Shown: positions 23,370 through 31,568, numbered from the stretch's first letter. The stretch is 42,796 nucleotides of DNA from Pedobacter sp. (GCF_031119335.1 NZ_JAVHXT010000023.1:1-42796); one strand, 5' to 3'. Program-made: numbers and translations. Notes: generated by a model from the letters alone, not told the origin.

Positions 23370-25838
23370 ATGAGCAAACAAGACCCATTTGATTTTAATA
23401 CCTTACCAATCATAAATGAAGATACCGAGTTCTTTCCGCTGATGTCTCAGCAAGATGAGGATGAAATGAATAGCGAAGAAACTCCAGAAATATTATCTAT
23501 CCTTCCTTTAAGAAATACAGTACTTTTTCCTGGCGTGGTAATTCCAATTACTGTTGGCAGAGATAAGTCAATTAAATTGATAAAAGATGCCTACAAAGGC
23601 GACAGGGTAATTGGTGTTGTTGCACAGAAAGATGTTTCTATTGAAGATCCTACTTTTGAGCAGCTACATAATGTTGGTACCGTTGCGCATATCATTAAAA
23701 TGCTGCAAATGCCTGATGGTAATACCACCGTGATTATTCAAGGAAAGCAACGTTTCCAATTAGTAGATGAAGTGCAAAATGAGCCATTTATTAAGGCAAT
23801 TGTGGCTAAGTTTACAGAAACGAAGCATAAAAACGATAAAGAATTTAAGAGTTTGGTGGCGGCTATCAAAGAGATGTCGAGCCAAATTATACAGTTATCT
23901 CCAAATATACCTAGTGAAGCCGGAATTGCCTTAAAGAACATCGAAAGCACTTCGTTTTTGATCAATTTCATTTCTTCTAACATGAATGCGGAAATGGCAG
24001 AAAAGCAGAAAATGCTTGAAATGGGCAATTTGCGAAAACGTGCCGAAAGGGTGATGGAGTTATTGACGCTAGAACTGCAAATGTTGGAATTGAAAAATCA
24101 GATCCAATCTAAAGTAAGAACTGATTTAGATAAGCAACAACGTGATTATTTCTTAAACCAACAGCTAAAAACAATTCAAGAGGAGCTTGGCAACTCTACC
24201 GATTTAGAGTTTGAAGCTTTACAAAATAGGGGTAAAAAGAAAAAGTGGAAAGTTGAGGTTAAGGAGCATTTCAATAAGGAATTAGAGAAATTAGGCCGAA
24301 TGAACCCTGCAGCTCCTGATTATTCAATCCAAATGAATTACCTAGAGTTATTGCTAGAGTTACCTTGGAATGAGTTTACGAAAGATAACTTCGATTTAAA
24401 AAGAGCGCAGAGAGTTCTAGATAAAGATCACTTTGGTTTAGAAAAAGTAAAGCAACGTATCATCGAGTATTTAGCGGTTTTAAAGCTGAAACGTGATATG
24501 AAAGCTCCTATTTTGTGCTTAGTCGGCCCTCCTGGAGTTGGTAAAACATCCTTAGGAAAATCTATTGCCAAAGCGCTGAATCGCAAATATGTGCGCATGG
24601 CTTTGGGCGGCGTAAGAGACGAAGCGGAAATCCGTGGACACCGTAAAACTTACATCGGTGCAATGCCTGGCCGTATCATTCAATCTATCAAAAAAGCAGG
24701 TGCAGATAACCCTGTGTTTGTATTGGATGAGATTGATAAAGTAGGTTCTGATTTTAGAGGCGACCCTTCATCAGCTTTGCTTGAAGTGTTAGACCCAGAA
24801 CAAAACAATGCTTTTAACGACCATTACGTAGAGGCAGAGTACGACCTTTCGAATGTTCTTTTCATTGCCACTGCCAATTCGTTAAGCACCATACAACCTG
24901 CTTTGTTAGATCGTATGGAAATCATCGAAGTGAATGGATACACTATCGAAGAGAAAATCGAAATCGCTAAAAAATATCTTTTGCCTAAGCAAAAAGAGGT
25001 ACACGGATTGGACAACAAACAAATCACGCTTAAAAATTCATTGATTGAGAAGGTGATTGAAGATTACACCCGAGAAAGTGGTGTACGTGGTTTGGAGAAG
25101 AAAATCGGTTCTCTAGTGCGTGGTATTGCTACTAAAATTGCGATGGAAGAAGCCTATGAACCAACATTGAGTAACGACGATGTGGAAAGAATTTTAGGAG
25201 CTCCTATTTTCGATAAAGATGCCTACGAAGGTAACGAAGTGGCGGGAGTAGTTACAGGTTTAGCTTGGACACAGGTTGGTGGCGATATTTTGTTCATCGA
25301 AGCGAGTTTAAGTCCGGGTAAAGGTAAGTTGACCTTAACAGGAAATCTGGGCGATGTAATGAAGGAATCTGCGGTAATTGCGTTGGCTTATATCAGGGCG
25401 CACGCAACTCAATTTGGAATTAACCACGAACTGTTCGATAACTTCGATTTACACGTTCACGTTCCGGCTGGTGCAACGCCAAAAGATGGGCCTTCTGCCG
25501 GTATCACCATGTTAACGGCTTTGGTTTCGGCATTTACACAACGTAAAGTGAAACAAAACTTAGCAATGACTGGCGAAATCACCCTTCGTGGAAAAGTATT
25601 GCCAGTTGGCGGAATTAAAGAGAAAATCTTAGCGGCCAAACGTGCCGACATCAAGGAAATCATTCTATGTAAATCTAACCGTAAGGATATTTTAGAAATT
25701 AAGGAAGATTACATTAAGGATTTGAAATTTCACTATGTGACAGAAATGCAAGAAGTAATTAACTTAGCTTTAACAAAGGATAAGGTTAAAAATCCGATTG
25801 ATTTAACGATAAAAGCAAAAACAAGTACCGATAAATAA
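23370..25838 (+). CDS. lon: ATP-dependent Lon protease
   Basis: 822 residues, slightly longer than E. coli Lon. The substrate-binding N domain runs about 40-240 (ILPLRNTVLFPGVVIPI). A coiled-coil/helical part follows. The AAA+ module has Walker A GPPGVGKTS at 386-394 and Walker B VFVLDEID near 450. The protease domain has the catalytic dyad Ser709 (KDGPSAGI) and Lys752 (43 residues later, in GGIKEK). Extra acidic N-terminal residues (EDTEFFPLMSQQDEDE) precede the N domain. It degrades damaged and regulatory proteins. The stop codon touches the ATG of the LpxR-like gene, so lon heads a three-gene unit. Confidence 0.97.
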   Translation: MSKQDPFDFNTLPIINEDTEFFPLMSQQDEDEMNSEETPEILSILPLRNTVLFPGVVIPITVGRDKSIKLIKDAYKGDRVIGVVAQKDVSIEDPTFEQLHNVGTVAHIIKMLQMPDGNTTVIIQGKQRFQLVDEVQNEPFIKAIVAKFTETKHKNDKEFKSLVAAIKEMSSQIIQLSPNIPSEAGIALKNIESTSFLINFISSNMNAEMAEKQKMLEMGNLRKRAERVMELLTLELQMLELKNQIQSKVRTDLDKQQRDYFLNQQLKTIQEELGNSTDLEFEALQNRGKKKKWKVEVKEHFNKELEKLGRMNPAAPDYSIQMNYLELLLELPWNEFTKDNFDLKRAQRVLDKDHFGLEKVKQRIIEYLAVLKLKRDMKAPILCLVGPPGVGKTSLGKSIAKALNRKYVRMALGGVRDEAEIRGHRKTYIGAMPGRIIQSIKKAGADNPVFVLDEIDKVGSDFRGDPSSALLEVLDPEQNNAFNDHYVEAEYDLSNVLFIATANSLSTIQPALLDRMEIIEVNGYTIEEKIEIAKKYLLPKQKEVHGLDNKQITLKNSLIEKVIEDYTRESGVRGLEKKIGSLVRGIATKIAMEEAYEPTLSNDDVERILGAPIFDKDAYEGNEVAGVVTGLAWTQVGGDILFIEASLSPGKGKLTLTGNLGDVMKESAVIALAYIRAHATQFGINHELFDNFDLHVHVPAGATPKDGPSAGITMLTALVSAFTQRKVKQNLAMTGEITLRGKVLPVGGIKEKILAAKRADIKEIILCKSNRKDILEIKEDYIKDLKFHYVTEMQEVINLALTKDKVKNPIDLTIKAKTSTDK

Positions 25839-26798
25839 ATGTACAAGAAACTCGTTCTGGCTACCCTTGCCATTTTAGCTATTGTTTATGGTTCTTATGC
25901 GCAAGAGTACAAGAACGAGTTTGGTTTTAAAAATGATAACGACGCCTATCTTTGGTACGGACAGGATCGTTATTATACAAATGGCTTGTTCGTCTATTTT
26001 AGGCGGGCCATGAAACTACCCGAAAACGAAGGAATGGATATCGAAAAGGCTACTTACGAAATTTCCGTTGGGCAAAAAATGTACAATCCACTTTCTGGCT
26101 ACAGACCAGACCCAGCTACCCACGACAGGCCGTTTGCAGGATATTTATACGGCGGGTTTAAGGTTGGATTATTCCACAAAAATGAAAGCGTAGTTAAAAT
26201 TGGATTAGATGTTGGTACAGTTGGCCCCAATGCTTTAGGAAGAGAAGCACAAGATTTATTGCACAGCATCGTAGGTTTTTACAAAGTGCAGGGTTGGGAT
26301 TATCAAATTGCGAATGATTTTGCAGTTAATGCAAACGCACAATACGCAAAGCTTTTGCACAGAAGCAACGATAATGTATTGGATTTTACATTAGATAGTT
26401 ATGCCAATCTAGGCACAACTTACAATGGAGCAGGAGTTGGTGTAGTTTTTAGGGCTGGCGACATCAACCAACTCTTCAATTCTGTTCATTACAATGGCAG
26501 CATTAGCAATGGCAGTAAAGCTGAAAAGCTAAAAAAGAGAGAGTTTTACTTTTACGCAAAACCACAGCTTAATTATGTTGCTTACGATGCAACGGTGCAA
26601 GGAAGCTTACTTTACGACACTTATAGTCCGGTAACTTTTGGTGTAAAACCCCTAGTTTTTTCTCAGGCATTGGGTTTCAACTACAGTTCGCCACGTTTTA
26701 CGATAGATTATAGCCTAATTTTCTTATCGAAGGAGATTAAGAGTAACGCCAAGGCACATCAATACGGAAGTATTTCTATGTATTATCGTTTTAATTAA
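25839..26798 (+). CDS. LpxR-family lipid A deacylase-like outer-membrane protein
   Basis: 319 residues with a signal peptide ending YGSYAQ. The mature start FGFKNDNDAYLWYGQDRYYTNGL matches the LpxR (DUF2219) pattern, in which Asn and Asp near the N-terminus and a later histidine (HDRPFAGYLYGG) form the active site. The rest alternates hydrophobic residues as in a 12-strand barrel, ending in the outer-membrane-type tail MYYRFN. LpxR removes the 3'-acyloxyacyl chain from lipid A. The ATG follows the lon stop with no spacer, suggesting co-expression under envelope or protein stress (inference). Confidence 0.8.
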   Translation: MYKKLVLATLAILAIVYGSYAQEYKNEFGFKNDNDAYLWYGQDRYYTNGLFVYFRRAMKLPENEGMDIEKATYEISVGQKMYNPLSGYRPDPATHDRPFAGYLYGGFKVGLFHKNESVVKIGLDVGTVGPNALGREAQDLLHSIVGFYKVQGWDYQIANDFAVNANAQYAKLLHRSNDNVLDFTLDSYANLGTTYNGAGVGVVFRAGDINQLFNSVHYNGSISNGSKAEKLKKREFYFYAKPQLNYVAYDATVQGSLLYDTYSPVTFGVKPLVFSQALGFNYSSPRFTIDYSLIFLSKEIKSNAKAHQYGSISMYYRFN

Positions 26799-26801
26799 TT
26801 G

Positions 26802-27329
26802 ATGAAAAAGACTGTAATCATATCCTTCATTATCATACTATTGATTTTCGCTTGTACTGCGATTTACAATCTTTTGCCAGAGAAAAAACTGCTTGAAGGC
26901 ACCAAAATCGATTATTTATTAGTAGAAAAATCTGAAAGGACGATGAAAGCCTACAGCGGCGATAAACTGATAAAAACTTACAAAATTTCCTTAGGTGGTA
27001 ATCCAGACGGCCATAAAGTATTTGAGGGTGATCAGAAAACACCCGAAGGTATTTATGTTATAAATGATCGAAATCCAAACAGTGGTTACCATAAAAATTT
27101 AGGAGTTTCCTACCCAAACGATACAGATAGAGCAAAAGCAAAGGCTTTAGGTAAATCGCCAGGTGGCAATATCAAAATACACGGTTTGCGCAATGGCGGT
27201 TTTGGTATCATCAAAAAACTGCACCGTTTTACTGATTGGACCAATGGCTGCATTGCCGTTACCAATGGTGAAGTTGATGAGCTTTATGAAGCTGTGGTTC
27301 CTAATGCGAAGATTGAGATTAGGCCGTAA
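26802..27329 (+). CDS. L,D-transpeptidase family protein
   Basis: 175 residues from ATG 26802 (a TTG at 26799 merely touches the upstream gene). One N-terminal hydrophobic segment (TVIISFIIILLIFAC) anchors it; the FAC could be a lipobox. The YkuD-type domain follows: KIDYLLVEKSERTMKAY, TPEGIYVINDRNP, KIHGLRNGGFG and WTNGCIAVTN, where the catalytic cysteine lies in NGC and the usual SxGC serine is replaced by threonine. Such enzymes cross-link peptidoglycan or attach proteins to it. Third gene of the lon unit. Confidence 0.85.
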   Translation: MKKTVIISFIIILLIFACTAIYNLLPEKKLLEGTKIDYLLVEKSERTMKAYSGDKLIKTYKISLGGNPDGHKVFEGDQKTPEGIYVINDRNPNSGYHKNLGVSYPNDTDRAKAKALGKSPGGNIKIHGLRNGGFGIIKKLHRFTDWTNGCIAVTNGEVDELYEAVVPNAKIEIRP

Positions 27330-27348
27330 TCGAGTTTGAGTATTAACA

Positions 27349-27437
27349 CGTCATTGCGAGGCACGAAGCAATCTTAAAGCGCATTAATGGTTTACAGGCG
27401 TTGTAAGGTTGCTTCGTCGTACCCCCTCGCAATGACG
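27349..27437. repeat. Inverted repeat, CGTCATTGCGAGG family (best copy)
   Basis: Left arm CGTCATTGCGAGGCACGAAG plus CAATCTT (27349-27375); right arm AAGGTTGCTTCGTCGTACCC plus CCTCGCAATGACG (27405-27437). Pairing is nearly perfect around a 29-base loop. It sits between convergent genes (L,D-transpeptidase and arfB), where it could end transcription from both sides. Relatives at 15776-15949 and 38415-38457. Confidence 0.75.
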
Positions 27438-27447
27438 AAAACACGCA

Positions 27448-27858
27448 TTAATCAAAACTAGGTTTCCTTCTTCCCTCTTTCTTTTGTGCATTTGCCGCCT
27501 TATTCGCCAAACGTTTTTCCTTAACCGCCTTCGGGACTTTACTCGCCTTTCTTGCTTTTTGCACTTCCAAGCCAGCTTTTAAAATCGCCATCAATTTTAA
27601 AACAGTTCGCTGTTTATTCAACAACTGGCTTCTATCTTCCTGTGAAACCACATGAAGTAAACCTTCGCTATCTAGCCTAGAAACTAATTTTTCTTTCAAG
27701 CGAGCCTTTTCATCGTCGCTAAAAAACGAAGCATCATCAATGTTAAAAATCAGTTCTACTTTACTAGAAACCTTGTTTACGTTTTGTCCGCCTTTGCCCC
27801 CACTTCTGGAGGTTTTAAACTGTACAATTTTTAATATTTCTGATTGATCTGGCAACAT
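27448..27858 (-). CDS. arfB: Alternative ribosome-rescue factor / peptidyl-tRNA hydrolase ArfB
   Basis: 136 residues. The release-factor GGQ motif is at residues 23-25 in SGGKGGQNVNKVSSKV. Past the compact domain the tail is strongly basic (KARKASKVPKAVKEKRLANK, then KKEGRRKPSFD), as needed to enter the empty mRNA channel of stalled ribosomes. It frees peptides from non-stop complexes without a stop codon. Length is typical for YaeJ/ArfB. It diverges from cmk; both promoters lie within 50 bases. Its promoter is so close to the ATG that the mRNA may have almost no leader. Confidence 0.92.
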   Translation of the reverse strand: MLPDQSEILKIVQFKTSRSGGKGGQNVNKVSSKVELIFNIDDASFFSDDEKARLKEKLVSRLDSEGLLHVVSQEDRSQLLNKQRTVLKLMAILKAGLEVQKARKASKVPKAVKEKRLANKAANAQKKEGRRKPSFD

Positions 27859-27862
27859 CCTA

Positions 27863-27896
27863 CAAATGTAGTTTTAATTTCATTATGTCTGCCCAA
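27863..27896 (-). promoter_or_regulatory. Promoter for arfB
   Basis: On the minus strand TTG (27896-27894), a 23-base spacer and TACATTTG (27870-27863). The -7 element ends only 4 bases before the ATG at 27858, so transcription would begin at or within a few bases of the start codon. Confidence 0.5.
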
Positions 27897-27902
27897 CTGT
27901 AT

Positions 27903-27910
27903 TATCTTTG
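27903..27910 (+). promoter_or_regulatory. Promoter -7 element for cmk
   Basis: TATCTTTG matches TAnnTTTG and ends 6 bases before ATG 27917. A TTG start at 27908 overlaps the element and is rejected. The -33 is not obvious. Confidence 0.5.
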
Positions 27911-27916
27911 CCGCAT

Positions 27917-28597
27917 ATGAGAAAAAATATTGTGGTAGCGATAGACGGTTACTCATCTTGCGGCAAAAGTACATTAGCAAAGGCATTAGCAAAAAAATTA
28001 GGTTTCATCTACATTGATAGCGGCGCCATGTACAGAGCAATTACCTTATATTTCTTACGCAACAACGTTGATTTAGAAAATCACGATGCTATTGCGAACG
28101 CATTACAAAACATCGAACTGAATTTCCATTCTAAAGATTACGAATCTCATATTACGTTAAATGGAGAAGAAGTTTCTGATGAAATAAGGCTGATGCCAGT
28201 TTCGGAAGCTGTAAGCCCAGTTTCTGCCATTAAAGAAGTGCGCAAAGAAATGGTAAAACAGCAGCAACGTATGGGCAAGTCTAAAAATATTGTGATGGAT
28301 GGACGTGATATTGGTACAGCTGTATTCCCGGATGCGCAAGTAAAATTCTTCATGACTGCTGATCCGAAAATTAGAGCAGAGCGCAGGTTTAAAGAAATGG
28401 TGGCCAAAGGCGATAATACTATTACTTTAGAAGAAGTTTTCGAAAATCTTGCTCATCGCGACTACGCTGATACAACTAGAGAAGAAAGTCCGCTTACACG
28501 AGCAGAAGATGCAATCATTTTAGACAACACCGATATTACTGAGGAAGAGCAATTGGCATTTGCTTTAGAGAAAGTTCAACCATTTTTAACCGTATAA
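27917..28597 (+). CDS. cmk: Cytidylate kinase
   Basis: 226 residues from ATG 27917. It phosphorylates CMP and dCMP with ATP. The P-loop is GYSSCGKST (residues 11-19). IDSGAMYRAITLYF is the NMP-binding region and VMDGRDIGTAVFPDAQVKFF the conserved CMP-binding/RDIGT motif. RAERRFKEM and HRDYADTTREESPLTRAEDA form the lid. Length and motifs are typical. It is followed after 9 bases by a TPM-domain gene, a likely co-transcript. In many bacteria cmk lies directly before rpsA; here a TPM gene, a DUF1080 gene and about 0.7 kb of non-coding DNA separate them. Confidence 0.96.
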   Translation: MRKNIVVAIDGYSSCGKSTLAKALAKKLGFIYIDSGAMYRAITLYFLRNNVDLENHDAIANALQNIELNFHSKDYESHITLNGEEVSDEIRLMPVSEAVSPVSAIKEVRKEMVKQQQRMGKSKNIVMDGRDIGTAVFPDAQVKFFMTADPKIRAERRFKEMVAKGDNTITLEEVFENLAHRDYADTTREESPLTRAEDAIILDNTDITEEEQLAFALEKVQPFLTV

Positions 28598-28606
28598 ATA
28601 TCGATA

Positions 28607-30085
28607 ATGATGATGCTTAGAATAAAAATCCTTTCGATCATAATTTTAAGCTTCGTCAGCTTTACAACTATTAGTGCTAGGCAGCATAGCATTTCTTCCA
28701 TTCCAGATCCTAAAAAGCAAGGACAAGACTATTTTGTCAGCAATCCTGATGGCATCTTGTCAAGCTCAGAAGTAGCTGAACTTAACCAAATAGCTAAACA
28801 AATCGAGGCTACAGGAAAAGTTGAATTTGCTATCGTTGTAATAAATGATTTCACTCAAGAAGATGATGATTTCACCTTTGCATATGCGCTGTTTAATGCG
28901 TGGGGCATTGGCAAAAAAGATGCAGATAATGGTTTATTGTTATTGGTAGCTAAGGATAGGCGACGATATCGTTTCATTACCGGATCCGGCATAGAAGGTT
29001 TACTCCCAGATATCAAATTAAAACAAATTGGTGAGCGGGTTTTGGTACCTGCATTTAAAGAAGGTAATTATGGCGAAGGTATTGTTAACGCTGCTTCGGT
29101 AATTGAAAAAACCTTGGGATCGCCAGATGGCATTGCTGAATTAAACACGTTAATTCCTAGAGAAAAAACCTTTATCGAAAAGAACAGTGATCATCTCCTT
29201 GCTACTTTAGCAACTATTTTAGCTTATTTCGGTCTGTTCAAGCTCTTTAAGCGATTTAAAACAGATGCACAGACTTCACCTAAAAAGAAAAATGATGGTC
29301 TGGAAAAAAATGTCATGATTGGTTGTGGCATTATCTTTTTTGGAATTTTCTTTGGTGTTTTTGCGGCGAGTTTATTCCAAATCAATATTATTGAGCCCAA
29401 AAATCTGCCTTGGACTATTGCTGCCGTAGCTTCTTTATTTCTGACAATACAAATCAATACAAGGCGAAGAGCCATTAAAAAGGAACATACTGATGTTTCA
29501 AGTTATTTAGCAGCAGTAAAAAGTTATTTAGCTAAAACTGCGCTGCTTGTACCTTTTGCTCCTTTAACTATTATTGGCATATTGAAGCAATATTTCAAAA
29601 ACAGAAGTTTAAGCAAGCAGTTGGTTGCTCCAGAAGGATTTCAACATTACCAACGTATAGATAGAAGCCTTAACAAAGACGGCAAACCTTTTCTTAATAG
29701 CGGTCAAATAAAAGAAGAGCGTTTAGAAGTTCGAACCTATCAAATATGGAAGGGCAGCAAAGCCGATGAAGTTCAAATTGTAGCTTGGCCAGGAGAAAAA
29801 AGTGCTGATTTCTCTGAATGCGAAAAATGCCATTTCAGCACAATGACCCAGCCTAAATTGAAAACCATTACTCAAGCTACCTATAGCAGTGCAGGCCAGG
29901 CCGAACGCTATCAAAGCTGCGAGTTTTGCAATAATCGAGTTTCGTTAGGCTTGGTAGTGTTGGCTAAACTCGTTAGAACTACCAGTAGCGGAAGTAGTTC
30001 ATCTTCCTCATCCTCATCTTCGTCTTCATCGGGTAGTTGGGGCGGCGGACGTAGCAGTGGTGGCGGTGCCGGCGGAAGTTGGTAA
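28607..30085 (+). CDS. TPM-domain membrane protein with zinc ribbon and serine/glycine tail
   Basis: 492 residues. After a signal peptide comes a TPM domain (about 45-180: NPDGILSSSEVAELNQIAKQ, AIVVINDF, FNAWGIGKKDADNGLLLLVA, RYRFITGSGIEGLLPD), found in YgcG-like and photosystem-repair phosphatases. Three hydrophobic helices follow (about 200-218, 237-258, 264-280) plus a partly hydrophobic stretch near 305-325. A Zn-ribbon-like pair CEKC / CEFC lies near 405-445. The tail is a run of serines and glycines ending GGGAGGSW, like the YgcG tail. Three adjacent ATGs (28607, 28610, 28613) make the exact start uncertain. Function in this phylum is unknown. Confidence 0.82.
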   Translation: MMMLRIKILSIIILSFVSFTTISARQHSISSIPDPKKQGQDYFVSNPDGILSSSEVAELNQIAKQIEATGKVEFAIVVINDFTQEDDDFTFAYALFNAWGIGKKDADNGLLLLVAKDRRRYRFITGSGIEGLLPDIKLKQIGERVLVPAFKEGNYGEGIVNAASVIEKTLGSPDGIAELNTLIPREKTFIEKNSDHLLATLATILAYFGLFKLFKRFKTDAQTSPKKKNDGLEKNVMIGCGIIFFGIFFGVFAASLFQINIIEPKNLPWTIAAVASLFLTIQINTRRRAIKKEHTDVSSYLAAVKSYLAKTALLVPFAPLTIIGILKQYFKNRSLSKQLVAPEGFQHYQRIDRSLNKDGKPFLNSGQIKEERLEVRTYQIWKGSKADEVQIVAWPGEKSADFSECEKCHFSTMTQPKLKTITQATYSSAGQAERYQSCEFCNNRVSLGLVVLAKLVRTTSSGSSSSSSSSSSSSSGSWGGGRSSGGGAGGSW

Positions 30086-30105
30086 TTCCGAAAATTTTCT
30101 TAGTT

Positions 30106-30129
30106 TTATCTATACACTTTTATAGATAA
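30106..30129 (+). promoter_or_regulatory. AT-rich hairpin abutting the DUF1080 start codon
   Basis: TTATCTATA and TATAGATAA pair over 9 bases around CACTTT. The right arm ends on the A of the ATG at 30129, so the folded RNA would press on the start site. The stem is all A-T except one G-C pair, so stability is modest. Confidence 0.35.
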
Positions 30130-30956
30130 TGAACATTCGTAAGACAACACTATTTTTAGCCTTTATCACACTTAACTTAAACAGCTTCGCCCAAAAAGGA
30201 TGGATAAACCTTTTTAATGGAAAAGACTTAAAAGATTGGAATATCAAAATTGCCAAACATAATTACAATGAAAATTATGGTAATACTTTCTATGTGCAAG
30301 ATGGTTTGATGAAGGTTAAATACGATGGTTACGAAAATTTTGACCAACAGTACGGACATATTTTCTACAAAAAACCTTTCTCCTATTACCTATTAAAAGT
30401 AGAATATCGCTTTGTGGGCGAACAAGCTAACGGTGGCGAAGGCTGGGCATCAAGAAATAGCGGAGCTATGTTGCATTGCCAAGATCCAGCAACCATGCTA
30501 ATAAATCAAGATTTCCCGATTTCGGTAGAAGCACAACTTTTAGGAGGTAATGGCAAAGATGAACGCCCAACAGGCAATGTTTGCACACCTGGAACTACTA
30601 TAGAAATTAAGGATAATTTGTTTACACCACATTGCTTAAACAGCACATCAAAAACTTACCACGGCGAGCAATGGGTTACCGCAGAATTTTTAGTTCTTGG
30701 CGATTCGGTGATTAAACATATCATTAACGGCGATACTGTTTTAACTTATACCAAACCTAAAATTGGTGGTGGCAATGTGGCTAACTTCGACCCCAAAATT
30801 AAAGAAGATGGCAAGCGTTTAACTGGCGGATATATTGCTTTGCAAAGTGAAAGCCATCCTATCGAATTTAGAACGGTGAAGTTATTTGATTTGCAATCTT
30901 ACGTGAAGGATGAAAAGAAATTAGAAAAGGTTTTGGAGAGGTTAAGGAAGGAGTAA
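30129..30956 (+). CDS. Single-domain DUF1080 (3-keto-disaccharide hydrolase-like) secreted protein
   Basis: 275 residues with a signal peptide (FLAFITLNLNSFAQ). One DUF1080 domain (about 20-255) starts GWINLFNGKDLKDWNIK and keeps the core SRNSGAMLHCQDP, the counterpart of the NSGV motif in the double-domain protein at 2111-3496. PIEFRTVKLFDL closes the domain, and the C-terminus adds a charged helix (DEKKLEKVLERLRKE). Probably a periplasmic or surface glycan-acting protein; substrate unknown. It follows the TPM gene by 43 bases and could belong to the cmk transcript or have its own signal. Confidence 0.8.
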   Translation: MNIRKTTLFLAFITLNLNSFAQKGWINLFNGKDLKDWNIKIAKHNYNENYGNTFYVQDGLMKVKYDGYENFDQQYGHIFYKKPFSYYLLKVEYRFVGEQANGGEGWASRNSGAMLHCQDPATMLINQDFPISVEAQLLGGNGKDERPTGNVCTPGTTIEIKDNLFTPHCLNSTSKTYHGEQWVTAEFLVLGDSVIKHIINGDTVLTYTKPKIGGGNVANFDPKIKEDGKRLTGGYIALQSESHPIEFRTVKLFDLQSYVKDEKKLEKVLERLRKE

Positions 30957-30961
30957 ACATT

Positions 30962-31174
30962 AGTCAAGCAAATTACGAAAAGGCAAGTAATAAGTAAATC
31001 ATAGAAGGCTTCCCGAAAAATTTCAATAACATCAAAACGGCAGAATTAACCACATTAGAGATTTCATTAGTTATTGGACTAATACTGTTAAAAATTACAG
31101 TGGCAGTAATTATAATATTGGTTAAAAAGAGAAAAAGAGAAGATAAACTAAACTTTAACCGCAAAGAAAAATAA
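30962..31174 (+). pseudogene. Remnant of a membrane-protein gene
   Basis: One frame reads as protein across an in-frame TAA (30995-30997): ISQANYEKASNK before it, then IIEGFPKNFNNIKTAELTTL and a transmembrane segment LVIGLILLKITVAVIIILV with a basic tail KKRKRED, ending at TAA 31172-31174. There is no ATG in the downstream part. This looks like the decayed 3' end of a small membrane-protein gene. I do not recognise the family. A 73-codon ORF on the opposite strand is its shadow. Confidence 0.35.
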
Positions 31175-31199
31175 AAGTCACGCAAAGATCGCAAAGGGA

Positions 31200-31298
31200 A
31201 TGTTTAGCACAGGCTTAGGTTATTTAAACCCGATAATAGCGGCAATACTTTTTGTCATTTGGAAAGAAAACCTCATAGGTTTATTTGGATTGTGCTGA
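31200..31298 (+). CDS. Very short hydrophobic ORF, doubtful
   Basis: ATG 31200 to TGA 31298, 32 residues, MFSTGLGYLNPIIAAILFVI then WKENLIGLFGLC. The composition is membrane-like, but the end of the frame runs through a palindrome (31268-31315), so at least the tail is repeat DNA. It could be another fragment of the remnant just upstream. Low confidence. Confidence 0.2.
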   Translation: MFSTGLGYLNPIIAAILFVIWKENLIGLFGLC

Positions 31299-31315
31299 GG
31301 AAACCTATGAGGTTT
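31268..31315. repeat. Palindromic repeat AAACCTCATAGGTTT
   Basis: AAACCTCATAGGTTT (31268-31282) and AAACCTATGAGGTTT (31301-31315) are perfect 15-base inverted arms around 18 bases. The style is like the 29-bp element at 7226 and 33882. It lies in the long gap before rpsA. Confidence 0.6.
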
Positions 31316-31568
31316 GAGCTAGGGGTGCAAAAAGATTGGAGCGGATAGCGGGGCTACATTTTGCCACTTTGCATAATCGTTCTTTTCCAAAGTATAAAAT
31401 CACTAACCACTCCAGATATCTAAAAAACACCTACTACGTTTTATAATAGATCTTTCGATATCGATTACATCGGTACAAGCTGCGCTTAGGATGACTATAG
31501 GTACAACTAAAAACGTACAAACCAAAATTCAACACGTTAAATATCAGCCATATTTATTTAAAAATAGT

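Noticed and set aside
30973..31194. 73-codon minus-strand ORF with a membrane-like product
   Set aside because: It is the reverse of the plus-strand remnant at 30962-31174; it has no promoter, and the hydrophobicity comes from the AT-rich complement of a transmembrane segment.
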